Positions 1 through 9,167 of a stretch of DNA of 64,000 nucleotides are shown one piece after another (within the stretch, counting starts at the first letter, position 1; the number at the start of each line of letters is the position of its first letter). Location: NCBI RefSeq assembly GCF_014127485.1, contig NZ_CP059903.1, positions 3,904,001 to 3,968,000 of the forward strand, written 5' to 3'. Source of the stretch: Nocardioides dongkuii (GTDB lineage: Bacteria; Actinomycetota; Actinomycetes; Propionibacteriales; Nocardioidaceae). A program made the translations under genes and the position numbers. A model generated the notes under the pieces. The model saw only the letters and a list, made by a program, of their open reading frames with translations, was not told where the DNA came from and ran no database searches.

Positions 1-1
1 C

Positions 2-406
2 GGGTCGTCGTACGCCGGGGACATCCACTGCGTCACCACCTGGTCGAAGCTCGGCACCCGGTTCGCCGGCGTCAGCGTGGACACCCTGCTCGAGGCCGCC
101 GGCCCGCGCCCGGAGGCGGCGTACGTGATGGCGCACTCGACCACCGGCTACACCACCAACCTCCCGCTGGCCGACGTCACCGGCGGGCGGGCGTGGGTGG
201 TCTGGGAGCACGAGGGCCGGCCGCTGCCGGTCGAGCACGGCGGGCCCGCCCGGCTGCTGGTGCCGCACCTGTACTTCTGGAAGTCCGCCAAGTGGGTCAC
301 CCGGCTGGAGCTGATGGCCCGCGACCGGCCCGGGTTCTGGGAGCAGAACGGCTACCACGACCGCGGCGACCCCTGGCTGGAGCAGCGCTACCAGGGCGAC
401 CCGTGA
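2..406 (+). CDS. Sulfite-oxidase-like molybdopterin oxidoreductase, C-terminal part
   Basis: Partial gene: the frame is open from the left edge, so the N-terminus lies outside the window. The visible 134 residues look like the C-terminal part of the oxidoreductase molybdopterin-binding domain found in YuiH/sulfite-oxidase-like proteins: W-S-K-L-G-T near the start, the segment S-T-T-G-Y-T-T-N-L-P, the patch P-H-L-Y-F-W-K-S-A-K-W, and the end G-Y-H-D-R-G-D-P-W. Family knowledge suggests a Mo-cofactor enzyme using small oxyanions or sulfoxides, but the substrate cannot be read here. The stop TGA overlaps the GTG start of the next gene (GTGA), so the FAD/NAD reductase that follows is translationally coupled and is the likely electron partner. 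Confidence 0.85.
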   Translation, partial: GSSYAGDIHCVTTWSKLGTRFAGVSVDTLLEAAGPRPEAAYVMAHSTTGYTTNLPLADVTGGRAWVVWEHEGRPLPVEHGGPARLLVPHLYFWKSAKWVTRLELMARDRPGFWEQNGYHDRGDPWLEQRYQGDP

Positions 407-1101
407 CCACTGCTCCCGCCGGACCCTGGACCACCGGCCGGATCGCCGAGGTCGAGCGGCCCACCGACCGGCTGGTGCGGCTGCGGCTCGAGGTCGCCGA
501 CCGCGTCGACCACCTCCCGGGGCAGCACTACGTGGTCCGGCTGCGGGCGCCCGACGGCTACACCGCGCAGCGCTCGTACTCGGTCGCCTCCGACCCCGTC
601 GACCCGCTGCTGGAGCTGATGGTCGAGTGCCTGCCCGACGGCGAGGTGTCCTCGTTCCTGCACGACGAGGCCCGGGTCGGGGACGTCCTGGAGCTGCGCG
701 GCCCGATCGGCGGCTGGTTCACCTGGACCGGCGAGGTGCCGGCCATCGGGATCGCGGGCGGCTCCGGCGTGGTGCCCCTCGTCGCGATGCTGCGGTACGC
801 CGACCGGCTCGGGCTCGCGGACCGGCTGCGGGTCGTCGCCGTCGGCCGGACGTACGCCGACCTGCCGTACGCCGCGGAGCTGGAGCGGCGCGGCGCGTTC
901 CTGGCGCTCACCCGGGAGAACCACCACGACCGGGTGGCGCACCCGCCGTACCCCGACGAGCTCGCGCCGCTGGTCGACGGCGTGGAGCGGGCCTACGTCT
1001 GCGGGTCGGTCGGGTTCGCGTCGTTCGCGACCCGGCTGCTGGGCGAGGTGGGCGTCCTCGCCCGGACGATCCGGGTCGAGCAGTTCGGCGCGACCGGGTG
1101 A
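403..1101 (+). CDS. Ferredoxin-reductase-like FAD/NAD(P) oxidoreductase
   Basis: Predicted 232-residue flavoprotein reductase. The N-terminal beta-barrel carries the FAD signature R-S-Y-S-V-A-S at about residue 50. The NAD(P) half begins near G-I-A-G-G-S-G-V-V-P at about residue 118 and ends with a Y-V-C-G-S-V-G-F type segment. I chose the GTG whose last two bases form the previous gene's TGA, because the in-frame region before it is the shadow of that gene. No 2Fe-2S motif is visible, so it resembles the two-domain FAD/NAD reductases paired with YuiH-type molybdoenzymes. Its probable role is passing electrons between NAD(P)H and the molybdoenzyme; the direction is not determinable. Confidence 0.85.
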   Translation: MTTAPAGPWTTGRIAEVERPTDRLVRLRLEVADRVDHLPGQHYVVRLRAPDGYTAQRSYSVASDPVDPLLELMVECLPDGEVSSFLHDEARVGDVLELRGPIGGWFTWTGEVPAIGIAGGSGVVPLVAMLRYADRLGLADRLRVVAVGRTYADLPYAAELERRGAFLALTRENHHDRVAHPPYPDELAPLVDGVERAYVCGSVGFASFATRLLGEVGVLARTIRVEQFGATG

Positions 1102-1105
1102 CCGC

Positions 1106-1111
1106 TACGGT
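1106..1111 (+). promoter_or_regulatory. -10 element of an apparently leaderless promoter
   Basis: TACGGT lies 6 nt before the ATG at 1118, with no Shine-Dalgarno sequence between. A TANNNT hexamer 6-7 nt upstream of the start is the usual layout of leaderless actinobacterial transcripts, so transcription probably begins at or next to the start codon. Confidence 0.45.
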
Positions 1112-1117
1112 CTGCCC

Positions 1118-1333
1118 ATGACCAGGGACCGTGAGACCGCCGAGGCCGAGCTCGTCTGGGGCACCGCGCAGCGACTGTGGGAGGAGACCGGCGCGCCGGT
1201 CACCGACACCACCATCGCCCACGAGAGCGGCATCGAGCTGGCGACGGTCCGCGAGTGGCTCGACCAGGCCGCCCTGCGGCTCGAAGTCACCCGGGACGGC
1301 GAGTCCCGCACCGTCCTCGCCCCGGTGCGCTGA
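1118..1333 (+). CDS. Small hypothetical protein, helix-turn-helix-like
   Basis: 71-residue protein that I cannot assign to a named family. The middle (residues 20-55) reads like a compact helix-turn-helix (V-T-D-T-T-I-A-H-E-S-G-I-E-L-A-T-V-R-E-W-L), followed by a short beta-like tail, so a small winged-helix DNA-binding role is possible. It starts 16 nt after the reductase gene but appears to have its own leaderless promoter (TACGGT at 1106-1111). It runs convergently into hspR, 22 bp away. Codon usage is typical for the window. Function is unassigned. Confidence 0.65.
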   Translation: MTRDRETAEAELVWGTAQRLWEETGAPVTDTTIAHESGIELATVREWLDQAALRLEVTRDGESRTVLAPVR

Positions 1334-1355
1334 CCTCGCCCCTCGACCGGCGGCG

Positions 1356-1787
1356 TCAGCGGCCCCGGCGCCAGACCACGAGCGACTGCCCGGGGTCGGG
1401 ACGGCGGAGCACGGGGAGCTTGCTGGGCGGGGCCTCGGCACGCCGGGCGGTCAGCGCCCGGCGCAGGGCGTCGCGGGTGGCGTCGAGCTCGGCCGCCAGC
1501 TCGCGGTTGCGCGCGGTGAGCGCCTCGACCCGGCTCTGCAGGTCGAGCACCCGGCGCACCCCCTCGATGCCGATGCCGGCCGAGGTGAGCTCGGAGATCT
1601 CCCGGAGCCGCTCGATGTCGCGCTGGGAGTAGCGCCGGCCGCCGCCCCCGGTGCGGCCCGGGGTGATCAGCCCGAGCCGCTCGTAGGTGCGCAGCGTCTG
1701 CGGGTGCAGCCCGCTGAGCTCGGCCGCCACGCTGATCACGAACACCGCGGCGTCCGGGCCGGGGCTCTCGAACGGGCGGCGCGGCAT
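1356..1787 (-). CDS. hspR: HspR, MerR-family heat-shock repressor
   Basis: 143-residue MerR-type regulator at the end of the dnaK operon. Residues about 12-80 form the MerR winged helix (V-I-S-V-A-A-E-L-S-G-L-H-P-Q-T-L-R-T-Y-E, then the G-L-I-x-P-G-R-T-G-G-G-G-R-R-Y-S wing), followed by a predicted coiled coil around residues 85-120. HspR of Streptomyces and Mycobacterium binds HAIR inverted repeats and represses dnaK, using DnaK as co-repressor. A near-perfect HAIR site sits upstream of dnaK here (5595-5615). The ATG overlaps the dnaJ stop by 4 nt (ATGA), so it is co-translated with dnaJ and self-regulated through the operon promoter. Confidence 0.93.
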   Translation of the reverse strand: MPRRPFESPGPDAAVFVISVAAELSGLHPQTLRTYERLGLITPGRTGGGGRRYSQRDIERLREISELTSAGIGIEGVRRVLDLQSRVEALTARNRELAAELDATRDALRRALTARRAEAPPSKLPVLRRPDPGQSLVVWRRGR

Positions 1788-2971
1788 CAGGACCCGGCCT
1801 GCTCGAACAGGTTGGCCCGCAGCGGCGTGCCGGCCATCGCCTCCCGGTAGGCCTCGACGGCGGCCCGCGCCCGCTCCTGCAGGTGCGCGGGGACCTGCAC
1901 CTTGACGGTGGCGAGCAGGTCGCCCCGGGTGCCGTCGGCGCGCGTCGAGCCCTTGCCGCGCACCCGGAAGGTGCGCCCGTCGGGCGTGCCAGCCGGCAGC
2001 TTGAGGGTCACCGGCGCCCCGCCGAGGGTGGGGATCTTCACCTCGGCGCCGAGCGCGAGCTCGTCGAAGGAGACCGGGACGTCGAGGGTCAGGTGGTCGT
2101 CCTTGCGGCCGAAGAGCCGGTGCGGGGTGACCTTGACGGTGATGTAGAGGTCGCCCGCGGGACCGCCGTTCTCCCCCGGCGCACCCTTGCCCCGCAGCCG
2201 GATCCGCTGCCCGTCCTTGACCCCGGCGGGGATCCGCGCCTGGATGGTGCGCGCGGACGACCCCCGGCCGGACCCGCCGCAGACCGGGCAGGGCTCGTCG
2301 TAGATCAGCTGCCGGCCGCCGCAGGTCGGGCAGGTCTCGTTCATCGAGAACCCGCCGCCGACCGACGCGACGACGTAGCCGGCGCCCTCGCACTCGGGGC
2401 ACACCCGCGGCTTGGTGCCGGGCTTGCCACCGGTGCCGGAGCACTCCGAGCACGCGGCCTCGGAGGTCAGCCGCAGCGAGATCGTGACGCCGTCCATGGC
2501 GTCGGTGAAGCTGATCGTCGCCGTGCTCTCGACGTCCTGGCCCTTCTGGGCCCGGCGGGGCTGCTGCCGGCGGCCGCCGAAGCCGCCGCCGGCACCCCCG
2601 CCGAAGAGGTCGCCGAACATGTCGCCGAACCCGCCACCGCCGCCACCGGCGCGCTCGCGCAGCAGGTCCTCGAGGTTGAAGCCGCCGCCCCCGCCGGCCC
2701 CCGGGCGGAAGCCGCCCGGGCCGTGCAGGGACCGCAGCTCGTCGTACTTCTTGCGCTTGGCGGGGTCGCCCACCACGTCGTACGCCTCGGCGACCGCCTT
2801 GAACTTCTCGTGCTTGGCGGTGTCACCGGGGTGGGAGTCGGGGTGGTTGGCCCGCGCCAGCCGGCGGTAGGCCTTCTTGATCTCGTCGGCGGGGGCGTCC
2901 TTCTTGACACCCAGCTCCCCGTAGAAGTCCTTCTGGACCCAGTCGGCCCGGAAGCCGTCGTCGGTGCTCAC
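1787..2971 (-). CDS. dnaJ: DnaJ (Hsp40) co-chaperone
   Basis: 394-residue type I DnaJ, the usual length. It has an N-terminal J domain with the HPD tripeptide at residues 43-45, a Gly/Phe-rich linker at about 85-125, and a zinc-binding domain with four C-x-x-C-x-G-type repeats (C-S-E-C, C-P-E-C, C-P-T-C, C-P-V-C) around 175-235. The C-terminal substrate-binding domains follow. It stimulates DnaK ATP hydrolysis and delivers unfolded clients. It lies 55 bp after grpE and overlaps hspR by 4 nt in the operon dnaK-grpE-dnaJ-hspR. The ATG at 2971 gives a normal J-domain N-terminus. Confidence 0.97.
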   Translation of the reverse strand: MSTDDGFRADWVQKDFYGELGVKKDAPADEIKKAYRRLARANHPDSHPGDTAKHEKFKAVAEAYDVVGDPAKRKKYDELRSLHGPGGFRPGAGGGGGFNLEDLLRERAGGGGGGFGDMFGDLFGGGAGGGFGGRRQQPRRAQKGQDVESTATISFTDAMDGVTISLRLTSEAACSECSGTGGKPGTKPRVCPECEGAGYVVASVGGGFSMNETCPTCGGRQLIYDEPCPVCGGSGRGSSARTIQARIPAGVKDGQRIRLRGKGAPGENGGPAGDLYITVKVTPHRLFGRKDDHLTLDVPVSFDELALGAEVKIPTLGGAPVTLKLPAGTPDGRTFRVRGKGSTRADGTRGDLLATVKVQVPAHLQERARAAVEAYREAMAGTPLRANLFEQAGS

Positions 2972-3026
2972 GCGCGCACCCTCCTCTCCCTCGTCCTCGT
3001 ACGTCGTCCGCTCACTCGCCGGCGGG

Positions 3027-3634
3027 TCACTCGCCGGCGGGCTCCGCCGGGTCGACCACCAGCACCTGCGCGGCCCGGAACACCCGGTCGCCGATGCGGT
3101 AGCCGGACTTGGCGATCACCTTGCAGGTGGTCACCGTGACCTCGGGGTCCTGGCCGATGTGGCTGAGCGCCTCGTGCAGGGCCGGGTCGAACGGGTCGCC
3201 CGGCGCGCCGAACTTGGTCAGCCCCAGCCCGGCGACGGCGCGCTCGAGCTGGTCGGCGACGGAGCGGAACCCGTCCTCGAGGGGGGCGTGCTTGCGGGCC
3301 CGGTCGATGGTGTCGAGCACCTCGGTGATCGGCGCGAGCGCGGCGTACGTCGCGTTCTGCTTGACCAGGTCGCGGTCGCGGTCGACCCGCCGCTTGTAGT
3401 TGAGGAACTCCGCCTGCAGTCGCTGCAGGTCGGCGGTCCGCTCCGCCAGCGCGGTCTCCAGCCGGGTGACCTCGTCGACCCCGCCGGCCTCGTCGACCAG
3501 CTCGGCCGGCGAGTCGGGGACGGCGGAGTCCGCCGCGTCCGCGGCCTCGACCTGCTCCTCGGCGACGGACCCCTCGGGGGCAGGAGCCGTCGGCTCCTGC
3601 CCCTCCGGTGCGACCTGCTCCTCGCGGGGCTCGG

Positions 3635-3638
<4 letters not shown>
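3027..3638 (-). CDS. grpE: GrpE nucleotide-exchange factor
   Basis: 203-residue GrpE, which releases ADP from DnaK. An acidic, Ala/Pro-rich disordered N-terminus (about residues 1-55) is followed by a long coiled coil (about 60-105, including [14 protein letters not shown]). The compact C-terminal beta domain ends with the typical [14 protein letters not shown] stretch. The ATG overlaps the dnaK stop by 4 nt (ATGA), indicating translational coupling. The acidic N-terminal extension is common in actinobacterial GrpE. Confidence 0.97.
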
Positions 3639-5500
<1,862 letters not shown>

Positions 5501-5594
5501 GGTTGTTCTACCTCCGTGTTGGGGACTGCTGTGGTGACTGCGGGACAGGTCCAGCGGACCGATCCTGCGCCGCTGCGACGAGTCAAGCAAACAA

Positions 5595-5615
5595 GTTGAG
5601 TGCTCTCAACTCAAG
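5595..5615 (-). promoter_or_regulatory. HAIR operator of the dnaK operon
   Basis: On the minus strand the site reads CTTGAGT-N7-ACTCAAC. This matches the HAIR consensus CTTGAGT-N7-ACTCAAG at 13 of 14 arm positions. A possible -35 (TTGAGT, 5609-5614) lies inside it, with a weak -10 (TTTGCT, 5586-5591) 17 nt further on. HspR binding here would block the promoter. The site overlaps the last codon and stop of the upstream iclR gene. Confidence 0.88.
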
Positions 5616-6420
5616 TTTGCTCATAGGGGTCAACGGAGGGCGGGCCCGACTTGTTCCCGGGCCGGGCGGGGCTCTCGGCGAGGAACCGGCGCCGCGCCCG
5701 GAGGTCGCGCTCCACCGCGGCCGCGGCCGTCCGCAACAGCTCGGCCACCTCGGCGTGCCGCGCGCCGATCCGGAAGGTCGGGCCGGAGACCCCGAGGGCG
5801 GCGACCACGGCCCCCTCCGTGCCGCGCACCGGCACCGCGACGCCGTCGAGCCCGTCCTCCAGCTCGCCGCGGGTGACCGCGTAGCCCCGTTCGCGGGTGC
5901 GGTCCAGCTCGACGTCCAGGTCGGCATGGGTCGCCACCGACGACGGCGTGCGGACCTCGAGGCGGCCCGACGGGCGTCGTACCGCCCCCCAGGCGAGCAG
6001 CACCTTGCCGAGCGAGGAGCAGTGGCTCGGGACGTCGACGCCGACCCAGCTGACCGAGCCGAGGACGTAGCGGGCGTCGACCTGGTCGACGTGCACGACC
6101 CGGGAGCCGCGGGCGACCGCGAGGTTGACCGTCTCCCCCGTGGCCGCGGCGACGCCCTCGAGGTGGACGTGGGCGACCCGGGCCAGCTCCTCGACCCGGT
6201 CGAAGCGGGCGGCGTAGTCGGCGAACAGCCGGCCCCCGCGGTAGCCCGCGCCCTCGCGCTCCACCAGGCCGCCGCGCTCCAGGGCGCCGAGCAGCCGGGA
6301 GACCGTCGAGCGGGCGAGGCCGCTCGCGGCCACCAGCTCGGAGTACGACGGCGCCGCGTCGGCCTGCACGACGAGGCGCAGCAGCTCGGCGGCGCGGTCC
6401 ACGGACTGGGTGCCGGTCAT
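5611..6420 (-). CDS. IclR-family transcriptional regulator (first of two)
   Basis: 269-residue IclR regulator. The N-terminal winged helix occupies residues 5-65 (Q-S-V-D-R-A-A-E-L-L, then A-S-G-L-A-R-S-T-V-S-R-L-L). The effector domain follows, with H-C-S-S-L-G-K-V-L-L-A-W and G-V-S-G-P-T-F-R motifs. It is divergent from the Rieske ferredoxin/oxygenase pair, so regulation of betaine demethylation is the natural inference. A palindrome GTTCC-N7-GGAAC at 6441-6457 covers the -35 region of its own promoter (minus-strand -10 TACCAT at 6427-6432, 6 nt before the ATG), suggesting autoregulation. Its stop codon lies inside the dnaK HAIR operator, so read-through could add transcription to dnaK. Confidence 0.92.
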   Translation of the reverse strand: MTGTQSVDRAAELLRLVVQADAAPSYSELVAASGLARSTVSRLLGALERGGLVEREGAGYRGGRLFADYAARFDRVEELARVAHVHLEGVAAATGETVNLAVARGSRVVHVDQVDARYVLGSVSWVGVDVPSHCSSLGKVLLAWGAVRRPSGRLEVRTPSSVATHADLDVELDRTRERGYAVTRGELEDGLDGVAVPVRGTEGAVVAALGVSGPTFRIGARHAEVAELLRTAAAAVERDLRARRRFLAESPARPGNKSGPPSVDPYEQT

Positions 6421-6440
6421 GCCCACATGGTAGATCAGGT

Positions 6441-6457
6441 GTTCCACATCATGGAAC
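6441..6457. promoter_or_regulatory. Candidate operator of the first IclR regulator
   Basis: GTTCC-ACATCAT-GGAAC is a perfect 5-bp inverted repeat with a 7-bp spacer, in the 171-bp gap between iclR and the divergent Rieske genes. It has the same geometry as the GTTGC-N7-GCAAC sites of the second IclR regulator but a different core. It overlaps the -35 region of the iclR promoter. Confidence 0.5.
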
Positions 6458-6591
6458 TGTTGTCGGCCACCGCCGTCACTGTCCTCGCAGGTCAGAGCGC
6501 CTGTGGGCAGCCCTGTTTCGGCCAGGTGAAATCGCGAACAGATCTCCGCGATGGCGTTGACAGGACTCCGCGCCGGCCGCACGCTCGTGTC

Positions 6592-6942
6592 ATGCAGCAC
6601 GTGTGCGCCCTGGCCGACGTCCCCACGGACGAGGGCCTGCGGATCGCCTCGGTCACGCCGCCGATCGCGGTCTTCCGCACCGAGGACGGCGAGGTCTTCG
6701 CCCTCGACGACACCTGCACCCACCAGGACGCCTCGCTCGCCGACGGCTGGGTCGAGGACTGCTGGGTGGAGTGCCCCCTGCACGGGTCCCGCTTCCACCT
6801 GCGCACCGGCGCCGTCGACGCACCGCCGGCCAAGCTGCCGGTCCGGACGCACCGCGTCGAGGTCCGCGACGGCGAGGTCTGGGTGGCCCTGTCCCTGCCT
6901 GACCTCCAGCCTGACCTCCAGGGAGTCCCCGATGAGCACTGA
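6592..6942 (+). CDS. Rieske [2Fe-2S] ferredoxin
   Basis: 116-residue Rieske ferredoxin of the biphenyl/phenylpropionate-dioxygenase ferredoxin type. The cluster ligands are visible as C42-T-H44 and C61-P-L-H64-G-S-R-F. It should carry single electrons to a Rieske oxygenase. Its last 11 nt overlap the start of the oxygenase gene, so the two are made together. No dedicated reductase is adjacent. Characterised glycine-betaine monooxygenases (GbcA) instead use a flavin-containing GbcB reductase, so this layout implies a three-component system with an unlinked reductase. I start at the ATG at 6592 because it directly precedes the folded domain; the longer reading frame has no support. Confidence 0.9.
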   Translation: MQHVCALADVPTDEGLRIASVTPPIAVFRTEDGEVFALDDTCTHQDASLADGWVEDCWVECPLHGSRFHLRTGAVDAPPAKLPVRTHRVEVRDGEVWVALSLPDLQPDLQGVPDEH

Positions 6943-8053
6943 CGCTCCGCCGGCCGCGAGCCTGATCCCGACCCTGCCCGGCTCGGCGTACGTCGACCCG
7001 GCCGTCTTCGACGCCGAGTGCGAGCGGATCTTCGAGGAGCTGTGGTTCTGCGCGGCCCGGGAGAGCGACCTGCCGAAGCCCGGCGCGTTCCGCACCGTCC
7101 AGGTCGGCCGCGAGTCGATCCTGCTGACCCGCTCGCGCCGCGGCGAGGTGCGGGCCTTCTACAACGTCTGCCGCCACCGCGGCGCGCGGATCTGCACCGA
7201 GGAGTCCGGCGAACGGGCCCGGTCCTTCCAGTGCTCCTACCACGCCTGGACCTACGACTTCGACGGCAAGCTGATCGCCGCCCCGAACCTCACCAAGATG
7301 CCCGACGTCGACCGGGACGAGCGTGGCCTGCACGCCGTCCACGTGCGCTCCTGGCTGGGCTACGTGTGGGTCTCGCTGGCCGAGTCGCCCCCGTCGTTCG
7401 AGGGCACCGTGCAGCGGGAGGTCGTCGACCGGCTCGGCACCCTCGACAACATCGCCGGGTACGACGTCGCGAACCTCGCCGTCGGCCGCCGGATCGTCTA
7501 CGACGTCGCGGCCAACTGGAAGCTCATCGTCGAGAACTTCATGGAGTGCTACCACTGCGCGACGATCCACCCCGAGCTCACCGAGGTGCTGCCGGAGTTC
7601 GCCGACGGGCTGGCCGCGCAGTACTTCGTCGACCACGGCGCGGAGTTCGGCGCGGACGTCTCCGGCTTCACCGTCGACGGCTCCGCGGGCTTCGGCGTGA
7701 TCCCGGGGCTGGCCGAGGACCGCGACCGGAAGTACTACGCGATCACCGTCAAGCCGCAGGTCTTCGTCAACCTGGTCCCCGACCACGTGATCTTCCACCG
7801 GATGTACCCGATGGCCGCCGACCGGACCGTCGTCGAGTGCGACTGGCTCTACCTCCCCGACGTCGTCGACTCCGGCCGCGACGTCACCGCCTCCGTCGAG
7901 CTCTTCCACCGGGTCAACAGCCAGGACTTCGAGGCCTGCGAGCGCACCCAGCCCGCCATGTCCTCGAAGCTGTACGCCGCCGGCGGCGTCCTGGTCCCCG
8001 CCGAGCACCACATCGCCGACTTCCACGACTGGGTCACGACGAAGCTGGCGTGA
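6932..8053 (+). CDS. Rieske oxygenase alpha subunit, GbcA-like (probable glycine betaine monooxygenase)
   Basis: 373-residue Rieske non-haem-iron oxygenase. Rieske ligands are C80, H82 (C-R-H-R-G), C101 and H104 (C-S-Y-H-A-W). The mononuclear iron site includes H208 and H213 in E-N-F-M-E-C-Y-H-C-A-T-I-H-P-E-L. This segment and the overall length resemble the GbcA/CntA quaternary-ammonium group. Lying 2 kb from betA/betB, dimethylglycine oxidase and sarcosine oxidase, it is well placed to perform the missing step, O2-dependent demethylation of glycine betaine to dimethylglycine with formaldehyde release. Substrate is inferred; stachydrine or carnitine demethylation are alternatives. The ATG overlaps the ferredoxin gene. 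The 3' end overlaps the convergent gene by 20 nt. Confidence 0.85.
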   Translation: MSTDAPPAASLIPTLPGSAYVDPAVFDAECERIFEELWFCAARESDLPKPGAFRTVQVGRESILLTRSRRGEVRAFYNVCRHRGARICTEESGERARSFQCSYHAWTYDFDGKLIAAPNLTKMPDVDRDERGLHAVHVRSWLGYVWVSLAESPPSFEGTVQREVVDRLGTLDNIAGYDVANLAVGRRIVYDVAANWKLIVENFMECYHCATIHPELTEVLPEFADGLAAQYFVDHGAEFGADVSGFTVDGSAGFGVIPGLAEDRDRKYYAITVKPQVFVNLVPDHVIFHRMYPMAADRTVVECDWLYLPDVVDSGRDVTASVELFHRVNSQDFEACERTQPAMSSKLYAAGGVLVPAEHHIADFHDWVTTKLA

Positions 8054-9035
8054 TCGGAGTCCCCGGCGCACCTGGTACGCCGGCGGCTCCGGCGTCCGCG
8101 GCGAGGTCGCAGGTCGGTCCACACGCCGACGCCTGCCCCTGCCATCCCCTGCTCTGGAGGACCCGCGCCAGGCGCACGGCGGTGGCGCAGGGCCGCTCGT
8201 ACACCTGCCACCAGCGCAGGCGCACGGTGATCCGGTCCGCGGCGAGGTCGTCCAGGTCCCGATCGGCGTCGCGCCCGCTCGCGACCCACGAGTCGTGCCC
8301 GGTCGCACCGTCCAGCTCGATGACGACCCCGAGTGCGACGTGCTCCAGGTCGCGGTACTCCGAACGGCCCGCGACCCGGCGTACGACCTGGTGGTCCGCG
8401 ACGGGGAGGCCGTGGGGTCGCGCGACCCGCTCGAGGTAGCCGCGCTCCAGCACCGAGCAGGCGCCGGCGGCGAGATCCGCCAGCACGTCGCCGATGAACG
8501 CCCGCCGGCGCAGTCGGGGCCGGGCCTCGGACGCCTGCCGTAGTCGCTCGGGCGTCGTCCGTCGGGCGTTGACCTCGTCGGTGAGCACCCGGACGACCTC
8601 CACCTCGCTCCTCGCCCGGTGGGCGAGCTCCAGTGCGTTGTGCTCGGGTCGCAGCCTCGGTGGCGACGCGGTCCACCGCACCTTGTCCGCCAGAGCGACG
8701 ACCCGATGGACACGGACGCCGGGGAGGGGAGCCACCCGCCTCGACTCGTCGATGGCCAGGTGGATCGGCCCGGCCTCGTCCGGCGTCGGAGCCGCCGACC
8801 CGAGGCACAACGCCGCCGGGCCGGCTGCAAGCGTGGCCGCCCACGCCCGCTGGAGCCAGGTCAGCGCACCGGTGTGGTCGACGAAGACGGACCGACCTAC
8901 CGCAACGAGCTCCCGTCGGCGGACCAGGCGCTCGACGTCGTGCTTCGCCGCGCCCAGCTCACGGAGCTGGCGGCGCGTGACGACTCCCGACTGGGCGCGG
9001 AGCACCCGAGCGAGTCCGTCCCTGTCCAGAGCCAT
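8034..9035 (-). CDS. AbiEi-like N-terminal plus DUF559-like nuclease-fold protein
   Basis: 333-residue protein of a type common in actinobacteria. The N-terminus (residues 5-60: L-A-R-V-L-R-A-Q-S-G-V-V-T-R-R-Q-L-R-E-L-G) resembles the AbiEi-type antitoxin winged helix. The C-terminal half, around residue 238, has V-I-E-L-D-G-A-T-G-H followed by D-R-D-L-D-D-L-A-A-D-R-I-T-V-R-L-R, the pattern of DUF559/Vsr-like PD-(D/E)XK nuclease folds. No toxin partner is adjacent, so it is not a recognisable toxin-antitoxin pair. I use the ATG at 9035, which begins just before the HTH; the 37 codons upstream look non-coding. Role unknown, possibly DNA-related or defence. Confidence 0.75.
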   Translation of the reverse strand: MALDRDGLARVLRAQSGVVTRRQLRELGAAKHDVERLVRRRELVAVGRSVFVDHTGALTWLQRAWAATLAAGPAALCLGSAAPTPDEAGPIHLAIDESRRVAPLPGVRVHRVVALADKVRWTASPPRLRPEHNALELAHRARSEVEVVRVLTDEVNARRTTPERLRQASEARPRLRRRAFIGDVLADLAAGACSVLERGYLERVARPHGLPVADHQVVRRVAGRSEYRDLEHVALGVVIELDGATGHDSWVASGRDADRDLDDLAADRITVRLRWWQVYERPCATAVRLARVLQSRGWQGQASACGPTCDLAADAGAAGVPGAPGTPITPASS

Positions 9036-9130
9036 GCGGCACAGCCTGGCGCCGCACCGTCCGACCCGCATCCGCCCGGCGCCGGCCTGTGGAGGAGCGC
9101 GGAGCCTCCGACGTACCGGGCGCTCCGGAG

Positions 9131-9151
9131 ACTCCGTTCTGTCCACGGAGT
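9131..9151 (-). terminator. Possible terminator hairpin after purU
   Basis: ACTCCGT, 7-nt loop, ACGGAGT forms a perfect 7-bp stem 17 bp beyond the purU stop. There is no U-tract, so intrinsic termination is uncertain. Confidence 0.3.
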
Positions 9152-9167
9152 GCGCCGGGGCGGCTCC

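Noticed and set aside
8034..9035. Type IV toxin-antitoxin system
   Set aside because: Only an AbiEi-like domain is present. No AbiEii-type nucleotidyltransferase toxin lies beside it.
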